This document shows positions 61,332 through 64,000 of a stretch of DNA of 64,000 nt, piece by piece. Below the pieces are notes generated by a model. It was given only the letters and a program-made list of their open reading frames with translations. It ran no database searches and was not told where the DNA came from. The first letter of the stretch is position 1; each line of letters opens with the position of its first letter. Made by a program: the position numbers and the translations under genes. This DNA comes from Rhytidiadelphus loreus (lineage: Eukaryota; Streptophyta; Bryopsida; Hypnales; Hylocomiaceae). The stretch spans positions 28,339,001-28,403,000 of the forward strand of contig OX344765.1 in NCBI GenBank assembly GCA_947034895.1, read 5' to 3'.

Positions 61332-61615
61332 TCACTTAAGTTGATGTGCATAAATGGAGCTAAAATTACAATTAGGGATTATTTTAAACTACTAAACAAA
61401 TGAAAATCACAAATTTTCAACCAAAATAAAATCAGGGAAGAATTTTTGTATTTTTTGAAGGGTTTTCAAAAAGATCCAAAACCATTTACTAAAGGCCTTG
61501 AAGTGTTCTATTACTTTGCAACCATGTTGTGATGTGTATTAAGTTGGAGACATTTGACGTAGATGATTTGAGGTCATATTTGAAACACTTCAAGAGATCC
61601 CCACGTCACAAAAAT
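61332..61615. repeat. Dispersed repeat, copy 2 (inverted relative of 24357-24722)
   Basis: See the copy at 24357-24722. AAAAAGATCCAAAACCATTT, AGTGTTCTATTACTTTGCA and ACTTCAAGAGATCC are shared as reverse complements. No terminal repeats found. Confidence 0.75.
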
Positions 61616-61963
61616 GGGGGTAGATAAAAATAGATACAACTATAGTAATGTGATCTTCTACACTCAAAACTTATCTACATCTCCCATGAGGAAGGGCTTA
61701 CGGAGTTACAGTACTACCTTTATTTACTATAGTAATGGTCAATTTTGTTAAAATGGCGGTATTCCATTAAAATGGCACAAAATGAAACCATTGAAAGAAT
61801 GAAAACAATGGAAAGATTGTCCAAGGGGAGTGAAAATGCGTGAACTAGGAGTGATTTGAATGTGCTAGGTATTAGATTTCGCATCAATTTTTCTTCAAAT
61901 GAATAATAAGTGAAAATATTTTCAGGCATCTAAAAACCATCAAAAAGGTCCAACAACCCTTAA

Positions 61964-62263
61964 GGTAGGATGCTCTAAAAGCGACCCTCTAAGAGCTGAT
62001 TGCATTTTGGAGGAAGCTAACATTCATGAAACAAATTTCAGTAAATTTTCACAAGAAGAAAAATGGAATTGGCATCCAACCCAAGTCGTTTCATATTTTT
62101 TGGATCTCTGTGGAATTAGTTATGAATTTTTGAAGTTTGAAATGCAGTGGTTCTAAAAGCGACCCCCTCGTGAAATGTACGTCTTTGGTACATCGAAGAA
62201 AGCAGAATGTACCTCTGCAGCCAGATCGCTTTTAGAGACGGGTCTGTTTTAGAGCCACCTACC
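61964..62263. mobile_element. TTAA-flanked MITE, 300 bp
   Basis: TTAA on both sides (61960-61963 and 62264-62267). Ends GGTAGGATGCTCTAAAA and (reverse complement) GGTAGGTGGCTCTAAAA are inverted repeats; a second pair, AAAAGCGACC / GATCGCTTTT, lies inside. The interior shares a 60-bp block (GTCGTTTCATATTTTTTGGA and beyond) with 56550-56850 and 8690-8760. TTAA preference suggests mobilisation by a piggyBac-type transposase. Confidence 0.8.
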
Positions 62264-62267
62264 TTAA

Positions 62268-62481
62268 CCCCTTAACGCCTCAATCCTTTTTCAAAATTTG
62301 GCATATTTTTGCTTATATCTTTGTATAGTAATACCATTTACCAAAATTTCATGAAATTGGGCATAAAAGAAGGTTGTCTTTTCAAGATTCAAGTGTTACA
62401 TTGGATGAATGAGAAGGTAGTTAGATGAAACAGCACCTGCAAACCCTCTGTTCATCGTCCAAAATATGGAGTGCTTAAGGG
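62268..62481. mobile_element. TTAA-flanked piggyBac-like MITE, 214 bp, abutting the previous one
   Basis: Left end CCCCTTAACGCC begins directly after the TTAA at 62264-62267; right end (reverse complement) CCCTTAAGCACTCC is followed by TTAA at 62482-62485. The left end resembles that of the 7.8-kb piggyBac element (CCCCTAAACGCC). Interior AT-rich, non-coding. Confidence 0.7.
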
Positions 62482-62485
62482 TTAA

Positions 62486-62982
62486 AGTGCTAGTTTATGA
62501 GCACACACTACCTTAGATGGTGCGCACACCCACTAGTACTTCATCAGTAGCTAAGTGCACAGGTGGAGGCTCAGTGTGATGAGCAATGTGCATGAAGGCT
62601 ACTGAATATTATGAGAGTGAGCTGACTGATTATGAAACTCGGTGAGAAAAAAAGCAAGCTTTGTGTGGAATAGAAAGCTTCTGGGAACCGGAAACAACAG
62701 AGGCGCTTTGATGAATAACTTCAGCTCCGCTTTATTTCATTAAAATCGAGGCCTTTGAAACTGAAACATTTGGCGACAATGGCATGTTCTAGCTAGGTTT
62801 CTCTTCTACCACGGACGTATTCAAATCCAAAAGACCACCACGTATAAACCCAATCCCTCTTCATCATGGAAGCAACCTCAAACTGACTGAAGAACAAGCC
62901 TCAACCCCAGGAAAGTGTTTTGAAACTTTGTATATTACCTCAACTCACTGAAAAAAAAGGAAGATTGAAATGTAACTACATA
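62486..62982. other. Intergenic, possible 3' flank of a - strand gene
   Basis: No repeats or coding signal recognised. It may hold the 3' untranslated region of the candidate exon that follows. Confidence 0.4.
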
Positions 62983-63490
62983 TCAACAAGCTGGGCTAGC
63001 TATCCTGATCTTTCCCAGGCAATCAACGCAGATCCCCACATCGCTCACAAGCAGGACATTATAACTGATCCTTGAATTATCTCCTAAATATGTGATCGTC
63101 ACGCTCACCCTCAGGCCTCCAATTTCCTGCGCAGAGGGAGAAAACAACCACCATGTAAGTCACTCCATTAGAAGAAACTGCTTGGCAAAAATCCAGTACA
63201 TAAGCTCCATTGAACTCCCAACTGGTGGACCGACCTTATGTCACAAATTCATACATTTATCAAGATTGCAGATGCCATCAAGATATCTTTTAGGATCACG
63301 TACTACATGCAACATCAAAACCCTCCGCAAGGTTGTGCTGAAAGGATGAGGACACTAGAATTGTTAGGGCCGTGAACCTGTCCCCATACTAACCTCTCTT
63401 ACCAACAACAATTCGTTCATGGCTATGGACCAAAAGGGAGGAAGGTTTGCATCAACAGAAGCTAAACAGAAGCTACCGTGAGGAAGTTCG
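62983..63490 (-). CDS. Candidate terminal exons of an unidentified - strand gene
   Basis: The last exon 62983-63126 (stop at 62983-62985) reads EIGGLRVSVTITYLGD, then YNVLLVSDVGICVDCLGKI, without stops in 47 codons, and begins after an acceptor (CTGCGCAG). An upstream exon ending at 63403 with donor GTAAGA joins in phase (DANLPPFWSIAMNELLL); its start is undefined, so 63490 is approximate. Composition looks like a folded beta-rich protein, but I recognise no family. Support comes only from frame, splice sites and composition. Confidence 0.35.
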
Positions 63491-63882
63491 AGCAGCCACC
63501 AACACTCAAAAAGCAAGCCAGTGTTACATGGACAGCACAAAAGCCTCTAGTAGTGCAGTTGCTTGTTCATACTTTTGTTTGAAGAGAGGGAAATAACTCT
63601 GTTTTATTTCTGAACCGCCGTACATTAAGAGTTTATTCATTCACAATGGAGCGCACGATGAGTGACTCAGTCTAAACTACAAACCCCTGTTAAACAGACT
63701 TGGTTGAACTTATTAAGAGCTAAAAGCACGCCACTTTGGCCAAAGTTGTCGACTTTTCCTTGTGGCCTAAAACTCCCCCAAATCACAGTCCTACATATTG
63801 GTGGAAACGTACAGTATCCTCTACCTTACAGGAAGGCTTGCCGCAGCAAGTGCAGCTAGCACTAACTTAATAGTGCGGCAAG

Positions 63883-64000
63883 CTAGGCTCCGCCATGGAC
63901 GTGGAACAAGAGCTGCAGTAGCCAAAAGAGCACCGCGAAGACCACGGCGTGCACCACAATGGACGGCAAGCTGGTGTGCTGGTTGGTAAACTCGACGGGA
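63883..64000 (-). CDS. Candidate C-terminal exon of a - strand gene, cut by the window end
   Basis: The - strand frame entering at 64000 runs 38 codons to TAG at 63883-63885: FTNQHTSLPSIVVHA then a hydrophobic helix VVFAVLFWLLQLLFH and VHGGA. A C-terminal membrane anchor is suggested. The GC content is higher than in the region to the left. An overlapping + strand frame is Arg-rich and looks like its shadow. Family unknown. Confidence 0.35.
   Translation of the reverse strand, partial: PVEFTNQHTSLPSIVVHAVVFAVLFWLLQLLFHVHGGA

Noticed and set aside
63798..63989. Arg-rich + strand frame near the window end
   Set aside because: It is antisense to a hydrophobic - strand tail that looks more protein-like; Arg-rich text arises from GC-rich complement.

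Overview
This window is nuclear DNA from a land plant. The supported genes have many short exons with GT-AG introns, they belong to plant families (carotenoid cleavage dioxygenase, LRR receptor-like kinase, phosphatidylglycerophosphate synthase), and blocks of the plant telomere repeat CCCTAAA/TTTAGGG occur inside the window. A full-length piggyBac-type element and a Ty3/gypsy relic with a PHD finger make me lean towards a seed-free lineage (bryophyte, lycophyte or fern). That lineage call is inference; the sequence does not fix the species.

Layout. 1-5422: 3' part of a CCD1-like carotenoid cleavage dioxygenase on the + strand, cut by the window edge, with MITEs in its large first visible intron. 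5423-8430: intergenic, with an interstitial telomere block and a 175-bp direct repeat. 8434-9658: non-autonomous element with TTAA target duplications and a long internal hairpin. 9810-17624: a 7.8-kb piggyBac-type transposon flanked by TTAA, with an open, apparently spliced transposase gene whose intron is a satellite-like array. 17629-23440: AT-rich DNA, a large foldback, and a decayed Ty3/gypsy pol relic ending in a PHD finger, itself hit by an element with an 8-bp target duplication. 26822-33784: a 16-exon LRR receptor-like kinase, fully phase-consistent (about 770 residues). 37221-38918: a two-exon gene of unknown family, followed by tandem copies of its own 3' end. 40173-40650: Tc1/mariner transposase fossil. 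41864-46323: an LTR retrotransposon on the - strand with two LTRs, a tRNA-Asp-like primer site and a 5-bp target duplication; in place of gag-pol it carries a broken coiled-coil ORF and a second small ORF. 49491-53020: a CACTA element with another CACTA nested in it. 55919-58206: seven-exon phosphatidylglycerophosphate synthase. 58577-62485: foldbacks and MITEs, including two TTAA elements placed head to tail at one shared TTAA. 62983-64000: possible terminal exons of - strand genes.

The host genes are unrelated housekeeping or signalling genes and do not form a pathway. The main theme is the mobile DNA. The piggyBac element looks like a possible autonomous driver, with several TTAA-flanked or right-arm-related fragments spread over the window. 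The coiled-coil LTR element is the least explained object here.

Exon borders were derived by hand from splice consensus, reading-frame phase and family similarity. No alignments or database searches were run.
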